In this document: in pieces, positions 1 to 8,793 of the stretch | How the letters are laid out: every line of letters begins with the position of its first letter | Numbering within the stretch: position 1 is the stretch's first letter | Source: Rhodococcus sp. (in: high G+C Gram-positive bacteria) | GTDB taxonomy: Bacteria > Actinomycetota > Actinomycetes > Mycobacteriales > Mycobacteriaceae | Reading direction: 5' to 3' | Assembly: GCF_023264675.1 (NCBI RefSeq) | Contig: NZ_JAHFVG010000009.1 | Coordinates: 42,087-106,086 of the forward strand | Length of the DNA: 64,000 bases | Made by a program: the position numbers and the translations under genes | The notes under the pieces: generated by a model | Told to the model about the DNA's origin: nothing | The model's database searches: none | The model's input: only the letters and a program-made list of their open reading frames with translations

Positions 1-143
1 AGCGACATCGTCAGGTCGAGCCGAGTGGGGTTCATCGGATGGTCGTCGCTCCATCGATACGCGAGATATTCGGCGCTCCAGACGACGATGTCCTCGCCGA
101 CCACCGAACTCGTCGATGACGACCGCATCGCTTGTTCTGCCAT
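1..143 (-). CDS. acuC: Histone deacetylase-superfamily (AcuC-like) protein, N-terminal fragment
   Basis: Minus-strand frame open from an ATG at 143 to the window edge, 47 codons visible. It contains VVWSAEYLAYRWSDDHPMNP followed by TRLDLTMS, which matches the N-terminal signature of bacterial class I/II deacetylases (AcuC), where the HPxxPxR segment precedes the catalytic domain. These zinc enzymes deacetylate acetyl-lysine proteins, for example acetyl-CoA synthetase. A second in-frame ATG lies at 128, five codons in. It is divergent from ideR. The catalytic histidines and aspartates lie outside the window, so activity cannot be judged. It is incomplete only because the window ends. Confidence 0.72.
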   Translation of the reverse strand, partial: MAEQAMRSSSTSSVVGEDIVVWSAEYLAYRWSDDHPMNPTRLDLTMS

Positions 144-302
144 GAGAGCCAACGCTACTTGCCGGCCCGGGACTGTGCGAGAGCCGTTCGGTGTTGCACC
201 GAGTTACCGGTGAGTAGGTCGCAACGGCACGCCAGCGATGCGGCCTGCAGCGCCACTATGGGCCGATCAACGGTAGAATCGGCGGCGACGAAGGGGTTGA
301 GT

Positions 303-989
303 GTGAAGGATCTGGTCGACACCACGGAGATGTACCTCCGGACGATCTACGATTTGGAAGAAGAAGGCGTCGTGCCGTTGCGGGCACGTATCGCAGAACG
401 ACTGGAGCAGAGTGGTCCCACCGTCAGCCAGACAGTCGCACGAATGGAACGTGACGGCCTGCTGTCGGTCGCAGGCGATCGCCATCTGGAACTGACCGAA
501 AAAGGTCGTAGTCTGGCCGTCGCGGTCATGCGCAAGCACCGTCTGGCGGAGCGTTTGCTCGTCGACGTCATCGGGCTTCGATGGGAAGACGTCCACGCCG
601 AGGCGTGCCGCTGGGAGCACGTCATGAGCGAGGAAGTCGAACGTCGTCTCGTCGCGGTTCTCAACAACCCGACGACGTCGCCGTACGGCAACCCGATTCC
701 GGGACTGGAAGAACTCGGCCTCGGTCAGGCCGCATCCACCCCCGAGGATCTGGTCCGCCTCACCGATCTGCCCCACGGGCAGACCAGTCATGTCGTGGTG
801 CGCCGACTGGCCGAACACGTGCAGTCCGACCCGGAGGTCATCTCGCAACTCCGTGATGCGGGCGTTGTTCCTGATGCACGCGTTACAGTCGAGGCGAAGC
901 CTGGAACAGTCACCATCACCGTGCCGGGCCATGGTGGAATCGATATTTCGGAAGAGATGGCTCACGCCGTTCAGGTGAAGCAGGTCTAG
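303..989 (+). CDS. ideR: Iron-dependent repressor IdeR (DtxR family)
   Basis: 228-aa metal-activated repressor that binds iron-box operators when loaded with Fe2+, controlling siderophore synthesis, iron storage and oxidative-stress genes. An N-terminal winged helix (about residues 1-73) is followed by a dimerisation/metal domain and a C-terminal SH3-like domain. All known DtxR/IdeR ligands are present at their usual numbers: H79, E83 and H98 (ancillary site) and M10, C102, E105 and H106 (primary site). I chose the GTG at 303, preceded by a GAAGGGG Shine-Dalgarno, because it gives the family N-terminus [12 protein letters not shown]. The frame is open further upstream to 132, but that part does not resemble the family. 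A possible -10 (TAGAAT) lies at 274-279. Confidence 0.97.
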   Translation: MKDLVDTTEMYLRTIYDLEEEGVVPLRARIAERLEQSGPTVSQTVARMERDGLLSVAGDRHLELTEKGRSLAVAVMRKHRLAERLLVDVIGLRWEDVHAEACRWEHVMSEEVERRLVAVLNNPTTSPYGNPIPGLEELGLGQAASTPEDLVRLTDLPHGQTSHVVVRRLAEHVQSDPEVISQLRDAGVVPDARVTVEAKPGTVTITVPGHGGIDISEEMAHAVQVKQV

Positions 990-1059
990 TCGTATCCCTC
1001 TTCGGGCCGCGGGCCTGCGCACTACCGAGCGGTCCGCGCCCGACGAGGAGATGAAACGG

Positions 1060-2040
1060 ATGAAGTTGTTGGTGACCGGCGGTGCCGGATACGTAGGTAG
1101 TGTGTGCGCAGCCGTGCTGGCCGAACGCGGGCACGAGGTGGTCGTGGTCGACAATCTGTCCACCGGCAATCGCGATGCCGTGCCCGCGGCTGCGACGTTC
1201 GTCGAGGGCGACATCCGCGACCTCGCGTTACCGCTGCTGGACGGCGGAGCCTTCGACGGCGTACTACATTTCGCGGCGCAGTCTCTGGTCGGAGAGTCCG
1301 TGGTGTCGCCCGCGAAGTACTGGTCGGGAAACGTCGTGACCACGCTCGCGCTACTCGATGCGATTCGCGAATCCGGTACCCCCCGATTGGTCTTCTCCTC
1401 CACGGCGGCAACCTACGGCGAACCCGCACAGACCCCGATCACCGAGTCGATGCCCACGGCGCCCACCAATCCCTACGGCGCAACCAAACTCGCGATCGAT
1501 CACGCGATCACCTCGTATGCGGCCGCCTACGGCCTCGCCGCCACCAGCTTGCGCTACTTCAACGTGGCAGGAGCGTACGGCGCATTCGGTGAAAACCGGG
1601 TCGTGGAAACACATCTGATCCCGCTGGTACTGCAGACTGCCCTCGGGCAGCGCGCCAAGATCTCGGTGTTCGGCACGGATTGGCCGACTCCCGACGGCAC
1701 CGCGGTGCGCGACTACATCCACGTACTCGATCTGGCCGAGGCTCACATCCTCGCGTTGGAATCGTCCGAACCGGGAACTCATCGCATCTACAATCTCGGG
1801 AGCGGGACCGGGTTTTCCGTCACCGAGGTCATCGACGCCTGCGCGCGTGTGACGGGGTTGCCGATCGCCGTCGAGGAAGCACCAAGGCGCGCAGGCGATC
1901 CCGCAGTCTTGATCGCATCGAGCGATCGCGCCATCGCCGATCTCGGATGGACACCGAAGTACACGGACATCGACGTGATCGTGTCGGATGCATGGACTTT
2001 CCTGCGAGATCTCGGCGATCGCTCTCACGCTGCATCCTGA
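1060..2040 (+). CDS. galE: UDP-glucose 4-epimerase
   Basis: 326-aa short-chain dehydrogenase/reductase-type sugar-nucleotide epimerase interconverting UDP-glucose and UDP-galactose, which feeds arabinogalactan and galactan synthesis in this order. It has the NAD-binding TGGAGYVG at residues 6-13 and the catalytic Tyr139-x3-Lys143 pair in NPYGATK. GAGGAG at 1045-1050 directly abuts an ATG at 1051 but stands 9 nt from the ATG at 1060, so 1060 is preferred. It lies about 70 bp after ideR on the same strand, as in related genomes. Its stop is 1 nt from the convergent DUF4192 gene. Confidence 0.94.
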   Translation: MKLLVTGGAGYVGSVCAAVLAERGHEVVVVDNLSTGNRDAVPAAATFVEGDIRDLALPLLDGGAFDGVLHFAAQSLVGESVVSPAKYWSGNVVTTLALLDAIRESGTPRLVFSSTAATYGEPAQTPITESMPTAPTNPYGATKLAIDHAITSYAAAYGLAATSLRYFNVAGAYGAFGENRVVETHLIPLVLQTALGQRAKISVFGTDWPTPDGTAVRDYIHVLDLAEAHILALESSEPGTHRIYNLGSGTGFSVTEVIDACARVTGLPIAVEEAPRRAGDPAVLIASSDRAIADLGWTPKYTDIDVIVSDAWTFLRDLGDRSHAAS

Positions 2041-2041
2041 T

Positions 2042-3190
2042 TCAGTCGACAGGCGGCGGTAGCCGGACTCCACAGAGTTCGGCTACTTGGTAGCCGCTCA
2101 GCGCCACCTCTCGAATCATGCCCGGCCGAGCGCCGGTCAGGAGAGATCGCTCGAGCAGGTGCGCCAGAGAGTAGGTCGGATCGGCGTCGAGGGCGATGTC
2201 GATTGCAACCGAGGCCAGAGCGCCATCACCGCGCGCATAGGCATAGAAGCCGAGTAGGGTTGCCGGGCAGGCCCGTTCGCAGGCCGGCACAGTCCGCATC
2301 AAGAACATCCACAGGCGTTCGGCAATGTCGGACAACTCGGTGAGCGCAATGGCCAGCAGACTGTCTCGCACCATCACGCTGCGCAGCGCCACCGCGAATT
2401 GCGCCGCGCGTGCGGGCGCAAGCTCGACGACGGCCGGCCTCTCACGTGAACGGCTCGACCACCATTCCAGCTGCGACACAACAGCTTCCACACGCAGGCG
2501 GTCGGAGCCGGAATCCACCGCCTCGGCCGCTGCCATGCACTTCTCGACGTGAAATGCCAGCGTGTCGTCGATCGGCTCCATCGCCTGCTCCAGCGCCGTG
2601 CGCGACGCGTGGACCATCCGACCGTCGACAGCGTAGGCCAGAGCCACCGGTGAAATTTTCGGATCGGCCAATATGCCTCGCTGCAGCGGACCGGTCAACG
2701 ATCGCCACCGCTCGCCTTCGACGATGGCCTGCATGGCGAACACCTGGGACAGCCGGGTTCCGACAGCCGCCAAACTGTCGGTCAGGTACGTTGCGATCGC
2801 CATGAACCGCCGGGCGTCTCCACCCGCCGCCCGGGCGTCCCGACTGGACTCCCCCGCACGATCGTCGACGATCAGGGCCAGCGCGGAATCCTCGCCGTTC
2901 TGCGCGCACACCGCTGCGAAGTGGTCGATCACCCCGGCCATTTCCACGCCGACCGAGGGACCGAAAATCGACACGGCGTCGCCTCCGTCGGTGGACGGCA
3001 GAACCAGATCGTGTCTCATGATCGTTCCAAGACTCGCAGCGCCGTCCGCGGCTCGGCTGATACAGATCAGGATCAGCGATCGGTGAGGTGCGAAACCCAG
3101 CAGTGCCGGAATGGCGACGATGAGGTCGCCGACGCCGGAGATACGCTCGGAACTCGATGGTGGAGGGCGGTTGTCGGAATGCGTCGTCAT
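2042..3190 (-). CDS. DUF4192 family protein
   Basis: 382-aa conserved actinobacterial protein of unknown function. The N-terminus GVGDLIVAIPALLGFAPHRS is the DUF4192 hallmark (a domain of about 300-350 residues). There is no signal peptide or membrane segment, so it is probably cytoplasmic. The C-terminal third is Ala-rich and helical. A homologue sits at the same place beside ideR and sthA in M. tuberculosis (recalled as Rv2712c). The start is uncertain: ATG at 3190 (MTTHSD) is used, with ATG 3199 or GTG 3208 possible, since a GGTGAG lies just upstream of these. Two DnaA boxes sit in its upstream gap. Confidence 0.85.
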   Translation of the reverse strand: MTTHSDNRPPPSSSERISGVGDLIVAIPALLGFAPHRSLILICISRAADGAASLGTIMRHDLVLPSTDGGDAVSIFGPSVGVEMAGVIDHFAAVCAQNGEDSALALIVDDRAGESSRDARAAGGDARRFMAIATYLTDSLAAVGTRLSQVFAMQAIVEGERWRSLTGPLQRGILADPKISPVALAYAVDGRMVHASRTALEQAMEPIDDTLAFHVEKCMAAAEAVDSGSDRLRVEAVVSQLEWWSSRSRERPAVVELAPARAAQFAVALRSVMVRDSLLAIALTELSDIAERLWMFLMRTVPACERACPATLLGFYAYARGDGALASVAIDIALDADPTYSLAHLLERSLLTGARPGMIREVALSGYQVAELCGVRLPPPVD

Positions 3191-3253
3191 GACACACATC
3201 GTGCTCACCACCGGTACCGGACGGCCGCGGTCGACCTGGGGCGGGAAAAGCCC

Positions 3254-3281
3254 TGTGGACAAACCCGAGGCCTGTGGACAA
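3254..3281 (-). promoter_or_regulatory. Two DnaA boxes in an intergenic gap
   Basis: TGTGGACAA occurs at 3254-3262 and again at 3273-3281. It is the exact reverse complement of the actinobacterial DnaA box TTGTCCACA. Both copies have the same orientation, their starts are 19 bp apart, and both sit in the 139-bp gap upstream of the DUF4192 gene. A 9-mer repeated perfectly so closely outside coding sequence is unlikely by chance. Nothing around it looks like oriC (no dnaA or dnaN, no box cluster), so a regulatory or DnaA-titrating site is the better reading. Confidence 0.5.
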
Positions 3282-3329
3282 ATCCGGGCGTCGAGGGTGC
3301 GCCGATCCCGACTGTGTCGTCGGTATGTG

Positions 3330-4037
3330 CTAGCCCGCCTTCACCTTCTGCACGGCGGCGGTGAACAGTTCGTCGAGAGTTTCGGCATCGGGTGTCGCCG
3401 AATCGAAGGACATATGCGTTGCGGCGATCCGCACGTCCCCTACCTGCGCCATCAACGTCAGCATCGACTGCGTGACGGCCTCGGACCCCGTTCCGGACGA
3501 GACGGTCTGACGTACCGCGAGGGTTTCGTCGGCGTCGATCGGAGGAGCTGGGGTGATCGTGGATTCTATCGTCGAGGTCGCACCGGACTTCGTGGCCTGC
3601 ACCTCGTTGCATTCTTTCAACTGATCCTCGCGGGCCGACAGCGGCTCGCCGACCGAGGTCAATTCGATCGAGATCGTCGCGCGGTTCGCGTTGTCGGTTC
3701 CGACGATCAGCGCGGCGGTACCGGGCGCGACATCGGCCGGCTTGCATCCGGCGGGTGACACCTCGGCGCCCGCCGGAATGCCGGTGAGATCGGGCGACGC
3801 CTGGGCGATCGCCTGCGGTGGCAGAACGATCGCGTCGTACTGGGCCGGAAACGACGCCGGATCGATCAGCAAGGCGTCGAGGTCGACAGCACTACCGGCC
3901 GAGGACGACGGACTGCTCCCTGCAGGCTCCGGTGTGCCGGCGACATCGCTGCCGCCGCAGGCTGCCAGCGTCACTGTCGCTACCGCTCCGATCGCACACA
4001 GAAGCAGTCGACGTCGTGGTTCGAAACGGCGTAGCAC
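3330..4037 (-). CDS. Secreted lipoprotein, DUF5642-like
   Basis: 235-aa predicted lipoprotein. The N-terminus has basic residues (RRFEPRRR), a hydrophobic core and the lipobox LAAC with Cys27, then a Ser/Pro/Gly linker and a globular domain of about 180 residues. The domain resembles the sensor-like lipoproteins common in mycobacteria and rhodococci (DUF5642), whose function is unknown. Start: GTG at 4037 has GGAGGA at 4043-4048, 5 nt away. The longer frame from 4082 would put an unlikely extension before the signal peptide and would run through the preceding terminator hairpin. It lies outside the membrane, anchored by lipid. Confidence 0.78.
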   Translation of the reverse strand: MLRRFEPRRRLLLCAIGAVATVTLAACGGSDVAGTPEPAGSSPSSSAGSAVDLDALLIDPASFPAQYDAIVLPPQAIAQASPDLTGIPAGAEVSPAGCKPADVAPGTAALIVGTDNANRATISIELTSVGEPLSAREDQLKECNEVQATKSGATSTIESTITPAPPIDADETLAVRQTVSSGTGSEAVTQSMLTLMAQVGDVRIAATHMSFDSATPDAETLDELFTAAVQKVKAG

Positions 4038-4070
4038 AGGAGTCCTCCAGTCGAAGATCTGATGATCGGT

Positions 4071-4108
4071 GTCCGGTTCCACCTTCTCATCGAACGGTGG
4101 AACCGGAC
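4071..4108 (-). terminator. Terminator-like hairpin after the mscR-MBL operon
   Basis: Perfect 13-bp inverted repeat (GTCCGGTTCCACC and its complement) with a 12-nt loop, starting 20 nt past the MBL gene's stop and ending before the lipoprotein start. There is no clear T-run, as is common for actinobacterial hairpins. Confidence 0.6.
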
Positions 4109-4127
4109 GCCAGGCACGCCAGACCGG

Positions 4128-4754
4128 TCAGCTGCCTCGCTTGATCCACTCTTCGAGATGGGGCGACTCGTCCCCGATGCTGGTCCCGTCGCCGTGGCCT
4201 GTGTTGACCTTCGTCTCCGCCGGCAGGGCGAACAGGGCGTCTCGGATGGATCCGATGATCGTCGGGAAATCCGAGAACGATCTGCCCGTCGCGCCTGGAC
4301 CACCGGAAAACAGAGTGTCGCCGGAGAACAACTCCCCCGCCTCCGGCACGTACAAGCATGTCGACCCGGGTGAGTGACCAGGAGTGTGCAACGCCAGGAC
4401 GTCGGTACCTGCCACCGAGATCCGCTGACCGTCCTCGAGCGATCCGTGTGCCACACCCTGGTGGGTCTGTTCCCACAGCATCTCGTCGGCGGGGTGGAGC
4501 AACACCGGTGCGTCCAGCGCTGCCGACAGTTCCGGCGCCACCGTCACATGATCGTTGTGGCCGTGCGTGCAGAGAATCGCCTTCACGATCCTTCCGGCGA
4601 CCGCGTCGATGATCGGCTTCGCTGTGTGAGCGGCGTCGACGATCACCACCTCGTTGTCGTCGCCGATCAACCAGATGTTGTTGTCGACATCCCACTCCCC
4701 GCCATCGAGAGCGAACGTTCCCGACGTCACGACACGTTCGACGCGCAGGCTCAT
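4128..4754 (-). CDS. MBL-fold metallohydrolase paired with mycothiol-dependent formaldehyde dehydrogenase
   Basis: 208-aa metallo-beta-lactamase-fold hydrolase. The metal motif THGHNDH lies near residue 64, with further ligands in [15 protein letters not shown] and the C-terminal GHGDGT. Its ATG overlaps the stop of the mscR-like gene (ATGA), so the two are translationally coupled. In mycobacteria the same pair is found (recalled as Rv2259-Rv2260). The natural inference is hydrolysis of the S-formylmycothiol made by MscR, giving formate and mycothiol, but the substrate is not proven by sequence. Confidence 0.85.
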   Translation of the reverse strand: MSLRVERVVTSGTFALDGGEWDVDNNIWLIGDDNEVVIVDAAHTAKPIIDAVAGRIVKAILCTHGHNDHVTVAPELSAALDAPVLLHPADEMLWEQTHQGVAHGSLEDGQRISVAGTDVLALHTPGHSPGSTCLYVPEAGELFSGDTLFSGGPGATGRSFSDFPTIIGSIRDALFALPAETKVNTGHGDGTSIGDESPHLEEWIKRGS

Positions 4755-5836
4755 AGTTCGACCACCGAACGCAGCACCTTGCCGTCGTGCATCGCCGTGA
4801 ACGCAGCCTCGATGTCCTCGATACCGATCCGCTCGGTCACGAACTTCTCGAGCGGCAACCGACCCTGCTCGTACAGATCCACCAGCACCGGGAAATCACG
4901 CTCCGGAAGGCAGTCTCCGTACCACGACGACTTCAGCGAACCACCGCGCGAGAAGAAATCGATCAACGGCATCTCGAGCTTCATATCCGGCGTCGGAACA
5001 CCCACCAGGACCACGGTGCCCGCCAGATCACGTGCGTAGAACGCCTGCTTCCACGTTTCCGGCCGCCCCACTGCATCGATCACCACATCGGCACCGAAGC
5101 CGCCCGTCAATTCCTGCACAGCCTCGACGGCGTCGACGCTCGACGCATCGACGGTATGAGTGGCGCCGAGATCCTTCGCCCACTCGAGCTTTCCCTTGTC
5201 GCGATCGACCGCGATGATCGTCGTCGCCCCGGCAAGACGAGCACCGGCGATCGCGGCATCCCCGACGCCGCCGCAGCCGATGACTGCGACCGAATCGCCA
5301 CGCGAGATGTTTCCGGTGTTCATGGCAGCACCGAGACCGGCCATCACACCGCACCCGAGCAGGCCGACGACTGCCGGATCCGATTCGGGGTTCACCTTCG
5401 TGCACTGGCCCTCGTGGACCAGAGTCTTGTCCGCGAATGCACCGATCCCCAACGCGGGCGAGAGTTCGGTGCCGTCGCCGAGGGTCATCTTCTTCGACGC
5501 ATTGTGAGTGTCGAAGCAGTACCAAGGCTTGCCCTTCTTGCATGCCCGACACTCACCGCACACCGCCCGCCAGTTCAGGACCACGAAATCGCCGACCTCG
5601 ACGTGGGTGACCGCATCCCCGATCGTCTCGACGGTGCCTGCCGCCTCGTGACCGAGCAGGAACGGGAACTCGTCGTTGATCCCGCCCTCGCGGTAATGCA
5701 GGTCGGTGTGACAGACCCCGCACGCCGCGACCTTCACCACAACATCGTTGGGTCCTGGATCGGGGATGGTGATCGACTCGATCGACACCGGCTCACCCTT
5801 GGCCTTGGCAACGACGGCACGCACTGTTTGCGGCAT
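4751..5836 (-). CDS. mscR: S-(hydroxymethyl)mycothiol dehydrogenase
   Basis: 361-aa zinc alcohol dehydrogenase (MDR family) that oxidises the formaldehyde-mycothiol adduct, and acts as S-nitrosomycothiol reductase in mycobacteria. Catalytic zinc site: CGVCHTDLH and GHEAAG. Structural zinc cysteines: [18 protein letters not shown]-binding: GCGGVGDAA. Length and sequence fit MscR/AdhE2 closely. The ATG at 5836 has GGAGGA 4 nt upstream; the open frame runs on to 6139 but loses all similarity. First gene of a two-gene operon with the MBL hydrolase, divergent from sthA. Confidence 0.93.
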   Translation of the reverse strand: MPQTVRAVVAKAKGEPVSIESITIPDPGPNDVVVKVAACGVCHTDLHYREGGINDEFPFLLGHEAAGTVETIGDAVTHVEVGDFVVLNWRAVCGECRACKKGKPWYCFDTHNASKKMTLGDGTELSPALGIGAFADKTLVHEGQCTKVNPESDPAVVGLLGCGVMAGLGAAMNTGNISRGDSVAVIGCGGVGDAAIAGARLAGATTIIAVDRDKGKLEWAKDLGATHTVDASSVDAVEAVQELTGGFGADVVIDAVGRPETWKQAFYARDLAGTVVLVGVPTPDMKLEMPLIDFFSRGGSLKSSWYGDCLPERDFPVLVDLYEQGRLPLEKFVTERIGIEDIEAAFTAMHDGKVLRSVVEL

Positions 5837-5900
5837 TGAATCCTCCACACTCGACTGACAATGTCCTGACATCAGACTTCCACAACCCATGCATCGGTAG

Positions 5901-5918
5901 CGACATTCGAATATGTCG
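5901..5918. promoter_or_regulatory. Inverted repeat between mscR and sthA
   Basis: CGACAT-N6-ATGTCG lies in the 154-bp gap between the two divergent genes, about 65 bp from the mscR start and 73 bp from the sthA start. Its size and position suit an operator for a dimeric regulator serving one or both promoters. No regulator gene is adjacent, so the binder is unknown. Confidence 0.3.
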
Positions 5919-5990
5919 ACTCGGCGGCTGTTCACACACCCGTGACGCGAGTGCCATACGAACTTCGTGTGGAGGGAGTAACTATGAGCC

Positions 5991-7406
5991 ATGTCTGTTG
6001 CGATGGAATACGACCTTGTCGTGATCGGGTCCGGCCCTGGGGGCCAGAAAGCTGCTATTGCCGCTGCCAAGTTGGGGAAGCGCGTCGCAATCGTCGAGAA
6101 GGGAAAGATGCTCGGTGGTGTCTGTGTCAACACCGGCACGATCCCCTCGAAAACACTGCGTGAGGCCGTCCTCTACCTGACCGGAATGAACCAACGCGAG
6201 CTCTACGGCGCGAGCTATCGAGTGAAGGCGAACATCACCACCGCCGATCTCCTGGCGAGGACCACCCATGTGATCGGCAAGGAGATCGAGGTGGTTCGCT
6301 CCCAGCTGCTTCGCAACCGGATCGAACTCATCACCGGCACCGGTAAGTTCCTCGACCCACACACCATCGTCATCGACGACGATCTGCGCGGCGAGCGCAT
6401 CACGGTCAAGGCGAAGAACGTCGTCATCGCAACCGGAACGGCCCCGGCACGGCCCGCCGACATCGAGTTCGACGACTACCGGGTGCTCGATTCCGACGGG
6501 ATCCTGCACCTCGACTTCATTCCGGCATCGATGGTCGTGGTGGGGGCCGGGGTGATCGGAATCGAGTACGCGTCGATGTTCGCCGCCCTCGGCACCAAGG
6601 TCACCGTGGTCGAGAAGCGCGACACGATGCTCGACTTCTGCGATCGGGAAATCGTCGAATCGCTGCAGTTCCATCTGCGAGATCTCGCAGTGACGTTCCG
6701 CTTCGGCGAAGCCGTCACCGCCGTGGACGTCGGTCCGTCCGGCACCGTCACCACGTTGGCCAGCGGGAAACGTATTCCGGCCGAGGCAGTGATGTACTCG
6801 GCAGGGAGACAGGGGCTGACCGAGTCCCTCGATCTCGAGAACGCGGGCCTCGAAGCCGACGCGCGAGGCCGAATCTTCGTCGACGACAGTTTCCAGACGA
6901 AGGTGGACCACATCTATGCAGTCGGCGACGTCATCGGCTTCCCTGCACTTGCGGCGACGTCGATGGATCAGGGCCGGTTGGCCGCCTACCACGCGTTCGG
7001 CGAGCCCAGCAAAGGTCTGACCGACCTACAACCGATCGGCATCTACTCGATTCCGGAAGTGTCCTACGTCGGTGCGACCGAGGTGGAGTTGACCAAGAAC
7101 TCGATCCCCTACGAGGTCGGCGTTTCCCGCTATCGCGAGCTCGCCCGCGGCCAGATCGCAGGCGATTCGTACGGAATGCTCAAGCTCCTCGTCTCGACCG
7201 AGGACTTCACGATTCTCGGCGTGCACATCTTCGGGTCGGGAGCCACCGATCTCATCCACATCGGCCAAGCCGTCATGGGGTGCGGGGGCACCGTCGACTA
7301 CCTGGTCGATGCCGTCTTCAACTACCCGACATTGTCCGAGGCGTACAAGGTTGCGGCCCTCGACGTCACCAACAAGATCCGAGCGCTGAACAGCTTCTCC
7401 AATTGA
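5991..7406 (+). CDS. sthA: Soluble pyridine nucleotide transhydrogenase
   Basis: 471-aa flavoprotein of the disulfide-oxidoreductase fold that exchanges reducing equivalents between NADPH and NAD+. FAD motif GSGPGGQ near residue 13; NAD(P) motif [12 protein letters not shown]; second FAD motif [13 protein letters not shown]. The usual redox CxxxxC is replaced by [11 protein letters not shown], with one cysteine missing, which separates SthA from lipoamide dehydrogenase. Start uncertain: GGAGGGAG at 5971-5978 is 12 nt from ATG 5991 and 24 nt from ATG 6003, while the best-spaced ATG (5984) is out of frame. Confidence 0.94.
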   Translation: MSVAMEYDLVVIGSGPGGQKAAIAAAKLGKRVAIVEKGKMLGGVCVNTGTIPSKTLREAVLYLTGMNQRELYGASYRVKANITTADLLARTTHVIGKEIEVVRSQLLRNRIELITGTGKFLDPHTIVIDDDLRGERITVKAKNVVIATGTAPARPADIEFDDYRVLDSDGILHLDFIPASMVVVGAGVIGIEYASMFAALGTKVTVVEKRDTMLDFCDREIVESLQFHLRDLAVTFRFGEAVTAVDVGPSGTVTTLASGKRIPAEAVMYSAGRQGLTESLDLENAGLEADARGRIFVDDSFQTKVDHIYAVGDVIGFPALAATSMDQGRLAAYHAFGEPSKGLTDLQPIGIYSIPEVSYVGATEVELTKNSIPYEVGVSRYRELARGQIAGDSYGMLKLLVSTEDFTILGVHIFGSGATDLIHIGQAVMGCGGTVDYLVDAVFNYPTLSEAYKVAALDVTNKIRALNSFSN

Positions 7407-7585
7407 CCGGGAATGAACGCGACGATCGGCGGTGTTGGCTCGTTGTAGTTATCGAGTTCTGATACGTCCGAGTGCGATCGGTTCCTCCGAGCGCGGGTAT
7501 TCTTCACTCCAAGTCGGTTTCGGCTCGGTGGCGCCCGTCCTCGTCGGTCTCGGCGCAGTGGGCGAATCAACGAAAGGGGTCCGGC

Positions 7586-8572
7586 ATGGACGAGAAGTCG
7601 AGTATGTACGAGCTGGAGTTTCCAGCGCCGCAGATTTCGTCCAGTGACGGCTTGGGCCCTGTTCTCGTGCACGGGCTCGAGGGATTCTCCGATGCCGGGC
7701 ATGCCGTGAAGCTCGCTACCAAGCATCTACGCGAGACCCTCGAGTCCGAACTGGTGGCATCGTTCGATGTCGACGAGCTGATCGATTACAGGTCACGGCG
7801 GCCGACCATGACCTTCAAGGCCGATCACTTCTCCGACTACGACGCACCCGAGCTCAATCTCTACGCCGTCAAGGACAACTCCGGTACGCCGTTCCTGCTG
7901 CTCGCCGGAATGGAGCCGGACCTGCGATGGGAGAAATTCACCACCGCTGTTCGCTTGCTCGCCGAACAGCTCGGAGTTCGACGGACCATCGGTCTGGGCT
8001 CCATTCCGATGGCGATTCCTCACACGCGCCCGCTCGGTGTCACAGCCCACTCCTCGAACAAGGACCTGGTGCCGAAAGATCAGAGCTGGTCCGGCGAGTT
8101 GTCGGTTCCCGGCAGCGCGTCGTCGCTGCTCGAGTTGCGGATGGCGCAGCACGGTCACGAGTCCATGGGTTTTTCGGTTCACGTGCCGCACTACCTCGCG
8201 CAAACCGACTACCCGAGTGCAGCCGAGACATTGCTCGAGAACGTCAGCGAAGCCGGAGGGCTCGACCTTCCGCTCGTGGCACTCGGTCAAGCTGCGGCGC
8301 GCGTCCGCGAGCAGGTCGACGAGCACATCACGGGCAACGAGGAAGTGCAGTCGGTCGTGCACGCGTTGGAGCGGCAGTACGACACCTATGTGGCAGCGCA
8401 GGAACAGCAGTCGACCCTTCTCGCCGGCGACGAAAGTCTGCCGAGCGGCGACGAACTCGGTGCCGAGTTCGAGAAATTCCTGGCGGAACAAGGCGGGTTC
8501 GACGCCGATCCGAGCAACCACGAAGGTGACCAGGACGGACCGGCTACCGGGGATCAGAAACCGGATCTGTGA
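7586..8572 (+). CDS. PAC2 family protein
   Basis: 328-aa protein of the PAC2 (proteasome assembly chaperone 2-like) family. The family core is visible in PVLVHGLEGFSDAGHAVKL near residue 24, LLLAGMEPDLRWEKF and the TAHSSN segment. The C-terminal 80 residues are acidic and helical. A homologue follows sthA in M. tuberculosis (recalled as Rv2714). No biochemical role is established for bacterial members. Start: ATG 7586 follows a GAAAGGGG; the upstream frame to 7472 is basic and unlike the family. The 179-bp gap before it shows no other gene. Confidence 0.85.
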   Translation: MDEKSSMYELEFPAPQISSSDGLGPVLVHGLEGFSDAGHAVKLATKHLRETLESELVASFDVDELIDYRSRRPTMTFKADHFSDYDAPELNLYAVKDNSGTPFLLLAGMEPDLRWEKFTTAVRLLAEQLGVRRTIGLGSIPMAIPHTRPLGVTAHSSNKDLVPKDQSWSGELSVPGSASSLLELRMAQHGHESMGFSVHVPHYLAQTDYPSAAETLLENVSEAGGLDLPLVALGQAAARVREQVDEHITGNEEVQSVVHALERQYDTYVAAQEQQSTLLAGDESLPSGDELGAEFEKFLAEQGGFDADPSNHEGDQDGPATGDQKPDL

Positions 8573-8591
8573 CAGGAACGAACGCATGAAT

Positions 8592-8625
8592 CGGGCGGTT
8601 GTGTGAATTTTCACACAACCGCCCG
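8592..8625 (+). terminator. Rho-independent-type terminator after the PAC2 gene
   Basis: Perfect 15-bp stem (CGGGCGGTTGTGTGA and its complement) with a 4-nt loop ATTT, followed within 5 nt by TTTT at 8631-8634. It lies 20 nt past the stop and closes the sthA-PAC2 unit. Confidence 0.8.
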
Positions 8626-8793
8626 CTGCGTTTTGAGGTTCTGCCTATAAGCCCAGGCAGCGAAACATACCTGTAACTCCGAATCCTCCCGATATCTCGC
8701 CGATCGCGCTCAGTCGTGCGAGAGTCACATACGGACGTTGTCACCGTAGAAATCGGGTGCGGACGCCTGACTCGATGGGAACCAGGAGGCGAC

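Noticed and set aside
25-213. 62-aa plus frame at the window start
   Set aside because: The minus strand here encodes a recognisable AcuC N-terminus; the plus frame has no similarity or ribosome site.
267-1403. 378-aa minus frame opposite ideR and galE
   Set aside because: Both plus-strand genes have full family signatures; the minus frame has none.
3191-3329. Replication origin
   Set aside because: Only two DnaA boxes, no dnaA/dnaN/gyr genes and no AT-rich unwinding region.
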